Assembly: GCA_016875025.1 (NCBI GenBank)
Contig: VGSH01000016.1
Location: forward strand, 1 to 39,951
Reading direction: 5' to 3'
DNA from: Deltaproteobacteria bacterium
Lineage (GTDB): Bacteria > Desulfobacterota > WTBG01 > CAIYCZ01 > CAIRTM01
DNA length: 39,951 nt
Shown: positions 1 through 7,036 of the stretch, piece by piece
Numbering within the stretch: the first letter of the stretch is position 1
How the letters are laid out: the number at the start of each line of letters is the position of its first letter
Notes under the pieces: generated by a model
Seen by the model: only the letters and a program-made list of their open reading frames with translations
The model's database searches: none
What the model was told of the DNA's origin: nothing
Program-made: the position numbers and the translations under genes

Positions 1-23
1 ACCAATTAAAACTGTTTGATTGA

Positions 24-101
24 AGCCACCTTGGGTGGCTCAAGGTTTATCAATCCGCTTTGAGCGGTTCACATGTTTCAAGCCTCCGGCTTTGCCGGAG
101 G
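24..101. repeat. Cluster of three small perfect hairpins at the window edge
   Basis: Three short perfect stems follow each other: 24-30/34-40, 55-59/63-67 and 83-90/94-101, each with a 3-base loop. No T-tract follows any of them, so they look like intergenic palindromic repeats rather than clean terminators. They directly precede a headless gene fragment, so this repeat cluster may be what replaced the fragment's 5' end. The true left boundary lies outside the window. Confidence 0.5.
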
Positions 102-108
102 TATATGA

Positions 109-354
109 CTGCGACACAGTCTCGAGGGCAGCACTCTGAATTTTAAAGCATCATCACCCGGCATTGATGAAATCAGCGTGATTGCCACGCGTGTTCCGAT
201 TGAGATTTTCCCGCCTGCAGAGGTTGAGCCGGGCCCGATCAGGGCCATTAAAACCGGACGGCAGGAAACCGCACGCGGCATAGACCGGTTGCTGAGGTAT
301 TTTGAAACTGATGTATGGGCGGCGGCTCACAGGAACATACAAACGCTGGAGTGA
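109..354 (+). pseudogene. 3' remnant of an unrecognised protein-coding gene
   Basis: The frame ending at TGA 352-354 is open back to a stop at 106-108. It encodes about 81 residues of protein-like sequence, with an IEIFPPAEVEPGPIRAIKTG stretch and a C-terminal RLLRYFETDVW segment. There is no ATG, GTG or TTG near the left end, and the upstream bases are hairpin repeats. The most likely reading is the C-terminus of a gene cut off by repeat insertion or recombination. It ends 20 bp from the convergent dUTPase stop. I do not recognise the family. Overlapping frames on the other strand have less protein-like composition. Confidence 0.4.
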
Positions 355-373
355 CGCGGGCGGGGCTGTCCGC

Positions 374-823
374 TCAGCGGCCGGTATGGCCGAAGCCGCC
401 GCTCCCGCGGCCGGTTTCAGGCAGGTCTTCCACAACGTTCAGCTGTGCGGCCGCAACCGGCGCGACCACCATCTGGGCAATGCGCTCACCGCGGCGGACG
501 GTGAACGGCTCCTGGCCGAGGTTGGCCATGATGATCTTTATTTCCCCGCGATAATCAGCATCGATTGTACCGGGCGCGTTGAGCAGCGTTATGCCGTGCG
601 CGGCTGCAAGCCCGCTGCGCGGCCTGATCTGGGCCTCAAAACCTTCCGGCAGCGCAATTGCTATGCCCGCGGGCACCAGCGCGCGCTCTCCCGGTGCAAG
701 CACGATATCGGCATCGAGCGCGGCATACAGATCCATGCCGGCGGCGTGCGGCGTCATGTAGCGGGGCAGGGGCAAATCTTCACTGCCGGGCAGCTGTTTG
801 ATCAGAACATCAACGGTTGTCAC
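374..823 (-). CDS. dut: deoxyuridine 5'-triphosphate nucleotidohydrolase (dUTPase)
   Basis: Hydrolyses dUTP to dUMP and pyrophosphate, keeping uracil out of DNA and supplying dUMP for thymidylate synthesis; a cytosolic homotrimer in this family. All five trimeric dUTPase motifs are visible in 149 residues: AAGMDLYA (27-34), PRSGLA (68-73), [10 protein letters not shown] (85-94, holding the catalytic acidic residues), RGERIAQMV (111-119) and the C-terminal glycine-rich arm [11 protein letters not shown] (138-148). The length is normal. The start is GTG at 823, chosen because a purine-rich ribosome site (AAGGAAAGGA) lies just upstream and no ATG fits the conserved N-terminus. It is the last of three leftward genes but is separated from the transglycosylase by a repeat, so it may be transcribed separately. 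Confidence 0.95.
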   Translation of the reverse strand: MTTVDVLIKQLPGSEDLPLPRYMTPHAAGMDLYAALDADIVLAPGERALVPAGIAIALPEGFEAQIRPRSGLAAAHGITLLNAPGTIDADYRGEIKIIMANLGQEPFTVRRGERIAQMVVAPVAAAQLNVVEDLPETGRGSGGFGHTGR

Positions 824-843
824 GATTTTCCTTTCCTTCAGCC

Positions 844-965
844 GACTGTTGAAAAACGCCCATCTGCGGCGTTGCGCTCATCATTCGTCACTGCGACGTA
901 CGGAAAAGTACGCCTCATTCCTCATGATAACGCACGTCTTGCATAGGAGCATTTTTGAACAGCCT
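844..965. repeat. Dispersed intergenic repeat with GTTGAAAAA-type inverted ends
   Basis: The left end GACTGTTGAAAAA (from 844) and right end TTTTTGAACAGCC (to 965) are imperfect inverted repeats of each other. The core (CATCTGCGGCGTTGCGCTCA, then GTACGCCTCA) recurs inside the element at 2479-2597, and in inverted orientation at 7487-7545. It occupies most of the gap between dut and the transglycosylase gene and probably transcribes as a stem-loop. It looks like a non-coding MITE-like or REP-like family; no transposase copy is present here. Confidence 0.6.
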
Positions 966-986
966 TTATCCTTAGCACTCTATTGG

Positions 987-1568
987 TCAGCGCATACTCA
1001 GATATTCGCGATGGTATTGCAGAACACGCCTGACATAGGTGCGTGTTTCGGGGTAGGGCGGCACGGCATTTGAACTTTGAACAGCGCCGGGGCCGGCATT
1101 ATAGGCTGCAAGCGCAAGCGTGACATTGCCGCCGAATGTATCAAGCATCTGGCGCAGGTAGCGCACCCCGCCCCGGAGATTGTCGTAGGGGTCAAACGGA
1201 TCATCAACCATGAGATCCCGGGCTGTGCCGGGCATGAGCTGCATGAGCCCCTGCGCGCCCTTGCGCGAGACCGCGTGCGGGTTAAAGGCCGATTCCGCCT
1301 TGATGACCGCCTTTACCAGGGCAAAATCCATCTGATGCTCGCGGCACAGCATGCGGATGATATGATCGTATTGGCGGTCATTGAAAGAGCTGAAACTGAT
1401 GGAGCTTGTAGTGCCGGTAACTACAGGGCGGTATTTCGGGCTGGTCGGCATATTGGTAAAATGCATAACGCCCCGCTCATCGGTATACTTATAAATTTCC
1501 GCTGTGGCGGCAGAAACATTGATCAACAGGAGGATTGAAAAGAATGCAGCTGCACGTATATATCGCAT
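987..1568 (-). CDS. periplasmic lytic transglycosylase (SLT domain) with DUF4124 N-terminus
   Basis: Cleaves peptidoglycan glycan strands to 1,6-anhydro-muropeptides in the periplasm. The 193 residues start with a signal peptide (hydrophobic 6-22). A DUF4124-like segment (YKYTDERGVMHFTNMP, about 26-41) follows, then an SLT/goose-lysozyme-like catalytic domain (about 68-190). The catalytic Glu92 lies in KAESAFNP, followed by GAQGLMQLMPGTA and the AAYNAGPGAV motif near the C-terminus, all typical of family 1 enzymes. The start ATG at 1568 lies 3 bp after the stop of the upstream inositol-phosphatase gene, so the two are probably translationally coupled. Specificity (exo or endo) cannot be read from the sequence. 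Confidence 0.92.
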   Translation of the reverse strand: MRYIRAAAFFSILLLINVSAATAEIYKYTDERGVMHFTNMPTSPKYRPVVTGTTSSISFSSFNDRQYDHIIRMLCREHQMDFALVKAVIKAESAFNPHAVSRKGAQGLMQLMPGTARDLMVDDPFDPYDNLRGGVRYLRQMLDTFGGNVTLALAAYNAGPGAVQSSNAVPPYPETRTYVRRVLQYHREYLSMR

Positions 1569-1571
1569 GGC

Positions 1572-2354
1572 TCAGCTCCGCCTGCAGGAAAGGAGGTCAA
1601 CTAGAGCGTCGTGCAGACGGCCGTTGGTTGCCAGCACAGTTCCCGACTCAAGGCACAGGTCGCGGCCGTCAAAGCCGCTTACGCGGCCGCCCGCCTCCTG
1701 CACGATCAGGACTCCGGCTGCCATGTCCCAGGGTTTGAGCTTCATTTCCCAGAATCCGTCAAAGCGCCCAGCGGCAACATAGCACAGATCAAGCGCGGCC
1801 GCTCCGTCGCGGCGGATGGCTCGGGCTTTTTTTATTATACGCGCGAAGTGGTCAAGGTTGTCCGCGTCGCTGTCGTGTACGTCATAGGGAAACCCCGTAC
1901 ACAGCATCGCCTGATCGAGCTGCGCTGTGTCTGAGACGCGCACGGGTGCGCTGTTGCAGTGGGCACCCCGGCCGCGGCAGGCGCTGAACAGCTCATCGCG
2001 CAGCGGATCAAGCACTGCTCCCCACTCGATTCGCCCGGACTGTTCAAAGGCCAGTGAAACACAGAAAAAAGGGTAGCCGTGCGCGAAATTCGTTGTCCCG
2101 TCAAGCGGGTCAAGTATCCAGCGCGCAGTGCTGTTGCCTGTAATTTCATTCCGTTCCTCAGCCAGAACTCCGCACTGTGGCGTTGCCTGCTGCAGAAAAG
2201 ACACCACGGCCTCTTCTGCACGGCGGTCAGCATCGGTGACAAGGTCGAGCTTGCCCTTGTGCGTGATGCCGGTTGCCCGGCCGCAGGAGCTTTTCACTAC
2301 GGCTGCACCGCGGCGCAGGGCCTCAAGGCCGATTGTGATCAATTCTTTTTCCAT
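1572..2354 (-). CDS. suhB: inositol monophosphatase family protein
   Basis: A Mg-dependent, Li-sensitive phosphatase-fold enzyme. Bacterial members dephosphorylate inositol-1-phosphate or related sugar phosphates, and E. coli SuhB also acts in rRNA antitermination. The 260 residues contain the metal-binding set: the EE pair at 66-67 (LAEERNE), DPLDGTTNF at 82-90 and WDMAAGVLIVQEAGG in the C-terminal half. Length is normal for the family. ATG at 2354 is used, with a short AGG just upstream. It leads a leftward pair with the transglycosylase (3-bp gap). The substrate is not determined; a 3'-phosphoadenosine phosphatase (CysQ) is less likely because the DPLDGTTNFAHG motif is of the SuhB kind. 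Confidence 0.88.
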   Translation of the reverse strand: MEKELITIGLEALRRGAAVVKSSCGRATGITHKGKLDLVTDADRRAEEAVVSFLQQATPQCGVLAEERNEITGNSTARWILDPLDGTTNFAHGYPFFCVSLAFEQSGRIEWGAVLDPLRDELFSACRGRGAHCNSAPVRVSDTAQLDQAMLCTGFPYDVHDSDADNLDHFARIIKKARAIRRDGAAALDLCYVAAGRFDGFWEMKLKPWDMAAGVLIVQEAGGRVSGFDGRDLCLESGTVLATNGRLHDALVDLLSCRRS

Positions 2355-2478
2355 AACCTGTCACGTACCCTGCGGGATGCATGGGGCTGCAAAGGCGTAA
2401 GCCATAACGGCCGGGCTATGGTATGTTTTCGGCTGTTACGGATCAAAACTATATCATAAAATGTTCAGGCTTGACACC

Positions 2479-2597
2479 CTCGTAAAAAGTCCGGATGCTG
2501 CGTTGCGCTTCATTCTTCCCGACACGTCGGGACGGCGTACGGCAGGTACGCCTCACTCCTTCGGATTTGCGAGCCTTGCCTGCGAACTTTTTACGAG
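2479..2597. repeat. Dispersed repeat with perfect CTCGTAAAAAGT inverted ends
   Basis: CTCGTAAAAAGT at 2479-2490 and its exact complement ACTTTTTACGAG at 2586-2597 bound a 119-bp element lying 76 bp before the metK promoter. Its core (GCTGCGTTGCGCTTCAT, then GTACGCCTCACTCC) resembles the core of the repeat at 844-965, although the ends differ. It also contains an inner palindrome around CCCGACACGTCGGGA. No protein is encoded in it with any confidence. Confidence 0.65.
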
Positions 2598-2672
2598 CGT
2601 TTCGTGAAAAAGAGCATTTTCTGACTTTGTACGATTTCATCAGGGCCGTCGCTGAGCGGGTATTTTTTTGGT

Positions 2673-2701
2673 TTGACATCCGCAGGCGTCTGGCATATAA
2701 A
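2673..2701 (+). promoter_or_regulatory. Predicted sigma70 promoter of metK
   Basis: TTGACA at 2673-2678, a 17-bp spacer, and TATAAA at 2696-2701. The -35 is a full consensus match and the -10 matches 5 of 6. The -10 lies about 55 bp before the metK ATG. I see no SAM riboswitch fold in this short leader. Confidence 0.75.
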
Positions 2702-2755
2702 TCCTCGATACGTGATTGTTTTTTGTGTGAACCTGAATGTGAAAGGATGTGCCCC

Positions 2756-3919
2756 ATGTCTATGACTGATTATCTGTTTTCTTCAGAATCAATTACCGAA
2801 GGCCATCCGGATAAGGTTGCCGACCGCATCTCGGATTCAATTCTTGATGCCATCATGGCGCAGGATAAAAAGTGCCGGGTCGCCTGTGAAACAATGGTGA
2901 CAACAGGGCTGGCTCTGATTGCCGGTGAAATCACCACCGACTGCTATGTTGACATGCCCGGTATCGTGCGCAGCGCGATCAAAGACATCGGCTATACGGA
3001 TGCGGCCATGGGGTTTGACTGGGAAACCTGCGCGGTACTGACCTCGATTGACAAGCAGTCGCCTGATATCGCCATGGGCGTTGATGAGCATGCCGGCCAT
3101 GAGCAGGGCGCGGGCGATCAGGGCCTCATGTTCGGCTATGCCTGCAATGAGACCCCGGAGCTGATGCCCATGCCGATTCAGTTCGCGCACGGGCTTACCC
3201 GCCGTCTGGCATTTGTCCGCAAGGAGGGGCTGCTTGATTTCCTGCGGCCTGACGGTAAATCCCAGGTAACCATCCAGTATGTCAACAACAAGCCCGTGCG
3301 GGTGGATGCGGTCGTTGTTGCCACGCAGCACACGCCGCAGGTCAAGGATAAGGATCTGAAGGAAGGCATCATCGAGGAAGTTGTCAAAAAAGTTATACCC
3401 GCTGATATGATGGACGAAAATACAAAATTTTATATCAATGCCACCGGCCGTTTTGTGATCGGCGGTCCGCAGGGGGACTGCGGTCTTACCGGCCGCAAGA
3501 TCATTGCCGATACCTACGGCGGCATGGGCCGCCACGGCGGCGGCGCGTTTTCCGGCAAGGATCCCTCCAAGGTCGACCGTTCAGCCTGCTATATGGCGCG
3601 CTATGCGGCCAAGAATGTAGTTGCCGCAGGCCTTGCAACGCATTGTGAAGTGCAGCTTGCCTATGCCATCGGCGTGGCCCACCCGGTTTCGGTTATGGTC
3701 AACACGTTCGGCACCAGCGTAATATCTCCCGACAAAATAGCCGCGCTCATGAACGAGGTGTTTGATTTCCGGCCCGCCGAGATCATCAAGCAGCTCAACC
3801 TGCTGCGGCCGGTGTATACCCCGACCTCTTCCTATGGACATTTCGGCCGGGAAGAAGACGGTTTCACCTGGGAGAAAACCGACAAGGCCGATATCCTCAG
3901 AGAAAAAGCCGGTATTTGA
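2756..3919 (+). CDS. metK: S-adenosylmethionine synthase
   Basis: Makes S-adenosylmethionine from methionine and ATP in the cytosol, releasing phosphate and pyrophosphate. The 387 residues match the normal family length. Signature segments are [19 protein letters not shown] near the N-terminus, [10 protein letters not shown] in the middle, and the glycine-rich [19 protein letters not shown]/phosphate-binding motif in the second half. ATG 2756 is chosen because the conserved protein begins there (TDYLFSSES) and AAGGA lies 8-9 bases upstream. The open frame continues upstream through repeat sequence and is not coding. The gene is monocistronic: its own promoter at 2673 and a strong terminator at 3951. 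Confidence 0.97.
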   Translation: MSMTDYLFSSESITEGHPDKVADRISDSILDAIMAQDKKCRVACETMVTTGLALIAGEITTDCYVDMPGIVRSAIKDIGYTDAAMGFDWETCAVLTSIDKQSPDIAMGVDEHAGHEQGAGDQGLMFGYACNETPELMPMPIQFAHGLTRRLAFVRKEGLLDFLRPDGKSQVTIQYVNNKPVRVDAVVVATQHTPQVKDKDLKEGIIEEVVKKVIPADMMDENTKFYINATGRFVIGGPQGDCGLTGRKIIADTYGGMGRHGGGAFSGKDPSKVDRSACYMARYAAKNVVAAGLATHCEVQLAYAIGVAHPVSVMVNTFGTSVISPDKIAALMNEVFDFRPAEIIKQLNLLRPVYTPTSSYGHFGREEDGFTWEKTDKADILREKAGI

Positions 3920-3950
3920 TCCGGCACAGAATTTTTTAGGTGTGCATACG

Positions 3951-3977
3951 CCCGGGCCCTGTGGCCCGGGTTTTTTT
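3951..3977 (+). terminator. Intrinsic terminator of metK
   Basis: An 8-bp perfect GC stem (CCCGGGCC / GGCCCGGG, 3951-3958 and 3963-3970) with a CTGT loop is followed by seven T (3971-3977), 32 bp after the metK stop. It is a textbook Rho-independent terminator. Confidence 0.92.
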
Positions 3978-3983
3978 GTGAAA

Positions 3984-4203
3984 AAAATTCACTGTGCAAA
4001 CCGCCGGGCTTTAGCTATAAGTGTGTGCAGAAGACGGCTTGAGTACATAATGTAATGCGTGAGCAGCCATGTGCGGTATTTGCGGAAAAATTAATTTCAG
4101 CACTGATCACACCCCGGACCGGGCGCTGATCGAGCGCATGTGTGCTGCGTTGAGCCATCGCGGCCCTGATGACAGCGGCGTGCATATTGCCGGGCGCGCC
4201 GGT
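3984..4203 (+). repeat. Left copy of an asnB 5'-end direct repeat
   Basis: The segment from about 3984 (AAAATTCACTGTGCAAA) through the ATG at 4069 to 4203 is a second copy of about 9179-9396. The upstream part is diverged but alignable, sharing CTGTGCAAA and GGCTATAAGTG-like blocks. From the ATG the two copies are identical at 134 of 135 positions. Homology stops abruptly at 4203/9396. Together the copies bracket a 5-kb accessory block. Confidence 0.85.
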
Positions 4204-4230
4204 ATTAAACCTGCTTCTGGGGGCGTATAA
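4069..4230 (+). pseudogene. asnB: Truncated 5' fragment of asnB (glutamine-hydrolysing asparagine synthase)
   Basis: ATG 4069 opens with MCGICGKIN, including the Cys2 nucleophile of class II glutamine amidotransferases. It continues for 45 codons almost identical to the intact asnB at 9262. After codon 45 it runs into unrelated sequence and stops at TAA 4228-4230 (53 residues). The single difference in the shared part changes Arg to Ser in the ALRHRGPDD motif. The purine-rich site present upstream of intact asnB (GAGGGA) is altered here (GAGCAG). The fragment lacks most of the glutaminase domain and all of the synthetase domain, so it cannot be functional. Confidence 0.85.
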
Positions 4231-4253
4231 GCGCCAGATCACCGGGCTTGATT

Positions 4254-4316
4254 GACTGATAGGCACTTGTTTTGCGATGGGCAGACTATAAAACAGGCGC
4301 GGCTGTGTGCCAAGTC
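4254..4316 (-). repeat. Promoter-bearing repeat, copy A (short)
   Basis: The shortest copy of a four-member family (A 4254, B 5208, C 6640, D 8884). It keeps the core GATGGGCAGACTATAAAACA. Read leftward it has a -35 of TTGGCA (complement of 4308-4313), a 17-bp spacer and a -10 of TATAGT (complement of 4285-4290). Similarity to the other copies ends soon after. It points toward the broken asnB fragment, antisense to it. Confidence 0.7.
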
Positions 4317-4622
4317 ATAGGGTAAAAGGGGATTTATTTTCTTGGGATCAGGCTTGGCGCGCAGGTTGCGGTCATCGTAAAGAGTTTGACCGCGACAGGC
4401 GGCGCATCGCGCTTGACCTTGCCGCTGCGGCTGACGCAGCACGGGAGGATAATGCCGAAGAGCAAGCCCTGCGAAGGAAATATGTCAGTTCCGGACCGAA
4501 GCCCAGGGGATTAGCCTCGCTCGGCACCCTGGGCGATGCCCTGCGCCGGCTGACGGAAAAAAAGGCGGCAGGGATCAACGGACGCGTCCCGGTATTCCCT
4601 TCTGCTCCCCCTGCTGTCCCCC
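4317..4622. other. Degenerate stretch with no recognised gene
   Basis: An open frame on the + strand (4307-4642, about 111 codons) is rich in Ala, Arg and Asp. It has no recognisable family, no ribosome site, and starts inside repeat copy A, so I do not call it a gene. The stretch may hold decayed remains of genes from the island. The PIN-toxin frame becomes recognisable just after it. Confidence 0.3.
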
Positions 4623-4985
4623 TTTGCCGTTATTGTTGGTGAACCTGAACGTAATCGAATCGTTGAACTTACGACCGGGAACACGCTTATAGGGCCGGGC
4701 TCCATTCCATGGGAAATCGGCAATGCCTTTTCCGCCATGTTTAAGCAGAACAGATTAACCCTGAAGGAAGCCCAGAAGGGTTTTGCGATATTCCAAAGTA
4801 TTCCTGTTCGATATATGGAGGCGGATTTCAACAACGTCTTAAAGCTGTCAAAACATTCCAAAATGTATGCTTATGATGCTTACTTCCTCGATTGCGCGCT
4901 TCGGCGCAAAGCACCGCTTTTGACACTGGATCGCACTATGAAAGCAGCGGCCCAAAAACTTAAAATTGAAACACTGGAGGTTTAA
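4623..4985 (+). pseudogene. PIN-domain (VapC-like) toxin, N-terminally truncated
   Basis: The frame ending at TAA 4983-4985 reads as a PIN-domain ribonuclease toxin from about FAVIVGEPERNRIVEL (codon at 4623). It then has PWEIGNA (conserved Glu), YDAYFLDCA (conserved Asp) and LLTLDRTM (fourth acidic position). The N-terminal strand with the first catalytic Asp is missing. The frame upstream is open only to a stop at 4551-4553 and holds no ATG, GTG or TTG; the first ATG (4737) would leave only 82 residues and lose the front third. Known VapC toxins need the acidic cluster for RNA cleavage, so this copy is probably inactive. It lies directly upstream of an intact antitoxin. Confidence 0.75.
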
Positions 4986-4986
4986 A

Positions 4987-5205
4987 ATGCAGGTATATAC
5001 CTATTCAGAGGCCAGACAGAAGCTTGCTTTTGTACTTGAACAGGCTGAAGATACCGGGAAGGTACTCATAAAAAGAAAAGACGGCAGGACGTTCGCACTG
5101 GTGCCGGAGAGAAACGCGCAATCTCCATTAAATGTACCATCGATTAAAGCTAACATTACCACCAAGGAAATTGTTGATTTAATTCGAGACGGACGCGAAA
5201 GATAG
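4987..5205 (+). CDS. Phd/YefM-type antitoxin
   Basis: A 72-residue protein with the Phd/YefM N-terminal DNA-binding fold pattern (QVYTYSEARQKLAFVLEQAE, then VLIKRKDGRTFALVP) and a short C-terminal helix that would bind the toxin. Antitoxins of this family neutralise the partner toxin and repress their own operon. ATG 4987 is chosen because a GGAGG ribosome site overlaps the end of the toxin frame 7-11 bases upstream; the start lies one base after the toxin stop. The order toxin-then-antitoxin is the reverse of most phd/doc and vapBC loci. As the toxin looks broken, this may be a surviving orphan antitoxin. Confidence 0.85.
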   Translation: MQVYTYSEARQKLAFVLEQAEDTGKVLIKRKDGRTFALVPERNAQSPLNVPSIKANITTKEIVDLIRDGRER

Positions 5206-5207
5206 TT

Positions 5208-5456
5208 GATAGTTGATAGGAACTTGCTTTGTGATGGGCAGACTATAAAACAGGGTCGATTGTGTGTCAGGAGAGATGTCGGCGCACGATGTGGGTACGT
5301 CCGGCGGGCCAGCAAAGAACACTGGGATGAACTATAGTGCGGTACGGCACCCGGTCGGACAATTTATGCCTTATGTCAACCGGCGGGGCTGTTTTTGCGC
5401 GCAGCCGTCCCGATCAGCCTTGATGGGTGTTTTCATAGAAAGGCTTCAAAGGGGTA
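5208..5456 (-). repeat. Promoter-bearing repeat, copy B
   Basis: About 250 bp alignable end to end with copy D (8884-9132). Shared blocks include GATAGGAACTTGCTTTG, GATGGGCAGACTATAAAACA, TTGTGTGTCA, TGTGGG, TTATGTCA, CGCGCAG and AGGCTTCAAAGG. Read leftward, a -35 CTGACA (complement of 5265-5270), 17-bp spacer and -10 TATAGT (complement of 5242-5247) form a promoter. It fires toward the antitoxin's 3' end, so it could make antisense RNA to the toxin-antitoxin pair. Confidence 0.75.
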
Positions 5457-5603
5457 ATCGGGATCAATACAATCATATGAGAGGCATGGCTCACCGGCTG
5501 GCTCGCGATTCAACCGGACGTACAGTTCATCAGCAACCCAGGCGGTGTCGGCAGCCGGGGCGAATTCTTTTTTTAAAGTATTTTCCTGGCTGTGAAAACG
5601 CAT
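5433..5603 (-). pseudogene. Short leftward ORF, probable gene remnant
   Basis: A 56-residue reading frame from ATG 5603 to TGA 5433-5435 with protein-like composition, ending in SYDCIDPDYPFEAFL. The same frame continues upstream past a stop (AVY-stop-ICAAHQNIG), suggesting the tail of an older, larger gene. Its last codons lie inside repeat copy B. Copy D has a matching YAFEACL-stop in the same place, so the repeat seems to include the 3' tip of a gene. I recognise no family. Confidence 0.3.
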
Positions 5604-5722
5604 GCCGATATTCTGATGGGCTGCGCAAATTCAGTAGACCGCCCCTGTTCTGATGCCTGGACCGTGAACCGTGAACACCAATAGTGCCCATCCCTCCTGG
5701 CACCGAACTCCACACTTCCGGC

Positions 5723-6547
5723 TCAATACTGCCCGTCGGCGATGCGTATCCAGCCCTCGGGGAGGAGATCCCGCGTATCAAAATTCCGTGTATCCCCGTC
5801 CAGGCCAAACCAGCGAAGGGGCGCGATAACTTTTTTTGAAGGGTTGCACGCGAGCCAGGCCCCCCACCATGAATAGGACGAATTGGCGATGATAAAATCA
5901 TCGCACAACGACATTAAACACAGGTCGAAACGATTATCCGCGGTATCTGAAACGATAAACCGTGCATTGTCAAAAAGCCGCTGCTGCCTGCACCAGGCAG
6001 GGTCATCAGAGAAAACTATCACATTGCGACCTGGATCAAAATGTTGCAGGGCCGCTTCATAATAGGTCAGCGGCAGATTGAAATGATTTTTGCTGTTGAT
6101 AAGGTAATCGGTGCGGCGCACATGCAGAGCGACCGGATTTTGCACAGTGGCGATCATCGCCTTGCAGCTGCTCAGGATTTCATCCTTAAAAACAAAATCC
6201 TTACGAATTTCGTCCGCGATATGCCTGAAATATTTCTCGGACTGGAAATATCCCAGCAGACTCACATTATCAGGGCATGAGTACAGCAGCTCTTCATCGC
6301 AATGGAAGAAACGTTCACGCACCGTACGGGTACGCCATTTTTTTAAGAGACCGACCCTAACCCGAAGGTCAAAAGCATCGAAAAGTTCCGTCCTGATTTT
6401 ATTTCCGATGCCGTCGTCAACCGGCTGTGTATGGTTGGGGATACATATATCGGCTCCGGCATTGTACGCGATGCCCTTCAAGGCCGCATACTGAAACATC
6501 TGGTTGGCGAGCCGTCCCATCCGGCCGAGTGCGTTGAACCCGATCAT
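5723..6547 (-). CDS. GT11 family glycosyltransferase (alpha-1,2-fucosyltransferase type)
   Basis: Transfers L-fucose, or a related L-sugar, from its GDP-sugar to a galactoside acceptor on a surface glycan. The 274 residues show the GT11 pattern: an N-terminal GRMGRLANQMFQYAAL segment (8-23), the donor-site HVRRTDY motif (142-148) and a C-terminal DFIIANSSYSWWGAWL motif. ATG 6547 is preferred because AAGGAAG lies about 13 bases upstream and the family's N-terminal strand begins there; a TTG at 6589 would add 14 residues but has no ribosome site. The gene sits in the direct-repeat-bounded island and lies about 120 bp downstream of the leftward promoter carried by repeat copy C. No gmd/fcl GDP-fucose genes are in the window. 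Confidence 0.88.
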   Translation of the reverse strand: MIGFNALGRMGRLANQMFQYAALKGIAYNAGADICIPNHTQPVDDGIGNKIRTELFDAFDLRVRVGLLKKWRTRTVRERFFHCDEELLYSCPDNVSLLGYFQSEKYFRHIADEIRKDFVFKDEILSSCKAMIATVQNPVALHVRRTDYLINSKNHFNLPLTYYEAALQHFDPGRNVIVFSDDPAWCRQQRLFDNARFIVSDTADNRFDLCLMSLCDDFIIANSSYSWWGAWLACNPSKKVIAPLRWFGLDGDTRNFDTRDLLPEGWIRIADGQY

Positions 6548-6666
6548 ACTGCGCTTAATCTTCCTTTGCGCGGCCAGTTCCGAGAACAAAAAGTTCGGAG
6601 CGTGGAGTTCGTAACCCGGAGCGGTATAACTACTGAACTGAGAGGAACTTGCTTTACGATGGGCAA

Positions 6667-6695
6667 AGTATAAAACAGGGGCGGTTGTGTGTCAA
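6667..6695 (-). promoter_or_regulatory. Leftward sigma70 promoter in repeat C, upstream of the GT11 gene
   Basis: On the minus strand: TTGACA (complement of 6690-6695), 17-bp spacer, TATACT (complement of 6667-6672). The -35 is perfect and the -10 matches 5 of 6. It lies about 120 bp before the GT11 start with no gene between, so it is the natural promoter for that gene. Confidence 0.75.
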
Positions 6696-6750
6696 CAGCA
6701 CTGTCGGCGCAATTCTAGGCAGGCAGGGTCGGGCAATCAATAAACAGCGT

Positions 6751-7036
6751 CAGATTTGTCCAAAATAAATTATTGGATCGCTGCTGAAGGCCCTCAGGCC
6801 GGGGCCGTCCCGTCCCGTCCGGCAAGGAAGACCTCATTTCATTATCGGCCCGTGTGCCGGAATATTTCAAACGGGCCAGGCACGCCCCCGCGATTGTTGT
6901 CTACAGCAGTGCGCCCGGGCCGTGTATACAATGAATTTTACAGGACGTGCCGTTGCATCGGCAGTGCAAAAACTGCCGGATGGGACGGCACGGTTCCGGC
7001 CTGAGGGCCTGTTCTAAATTATTTTGGACACTACTG
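6751..7036. mobile_element. 286-bp MITE-like element with 9-bp target duplication
   Basis: The ends are imperfect terminal inverted repeats of roughly 65 bp: left CAGATTTGTCCAAAATAAAT, right complement CAGTAGTGTCCAAAATAATT. Matching inner blocks are GGCCCTCAGGCCGG and CCGTCCC(G/A)TCCGGCA. A perfect 9-bp direct repeat AAACAGCGT flanks it (6742-6750 and 7037-7045). The inside is too short for a transposase, and the only open frame (6756-7004) lies within the inverted repeats and is not convincing. It is therefore a non-autonomous element moved in trans. I cannot assign the parent IS family from the ends alone. Confidence 0.85.

Noticed and set aside
302-946. 214-codon + strand frame over dut
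   Set aside because: It is a shadow of the dUTPase gene, whose five motifs on the other strand are unmistakable.
2400-2756. Possible SAM riboswitch upstream of metK
   Set aside because: The transcript leader after the predicted promoter is only about 50 nt, and no SAM-I or SAM-II-like stem set was found; the upstream hairpin is a dispersed repeat.
4307-4642. 111-codon open frame before the PIN remnant
   Set aside because: It starts in repeat copy A, is low in complexity (Ala/Arg-rich), has no ribosome site or family, and overlaps the PIN frame; treated as degenerate DNA.
6756-7004. 82-codon open frame inside the 286-bp element
   Set aside because: It lies almost wholly in the inverted repeats, has no ribosome site and no protein-like pattern; it reflects the element's structure, not a gene.
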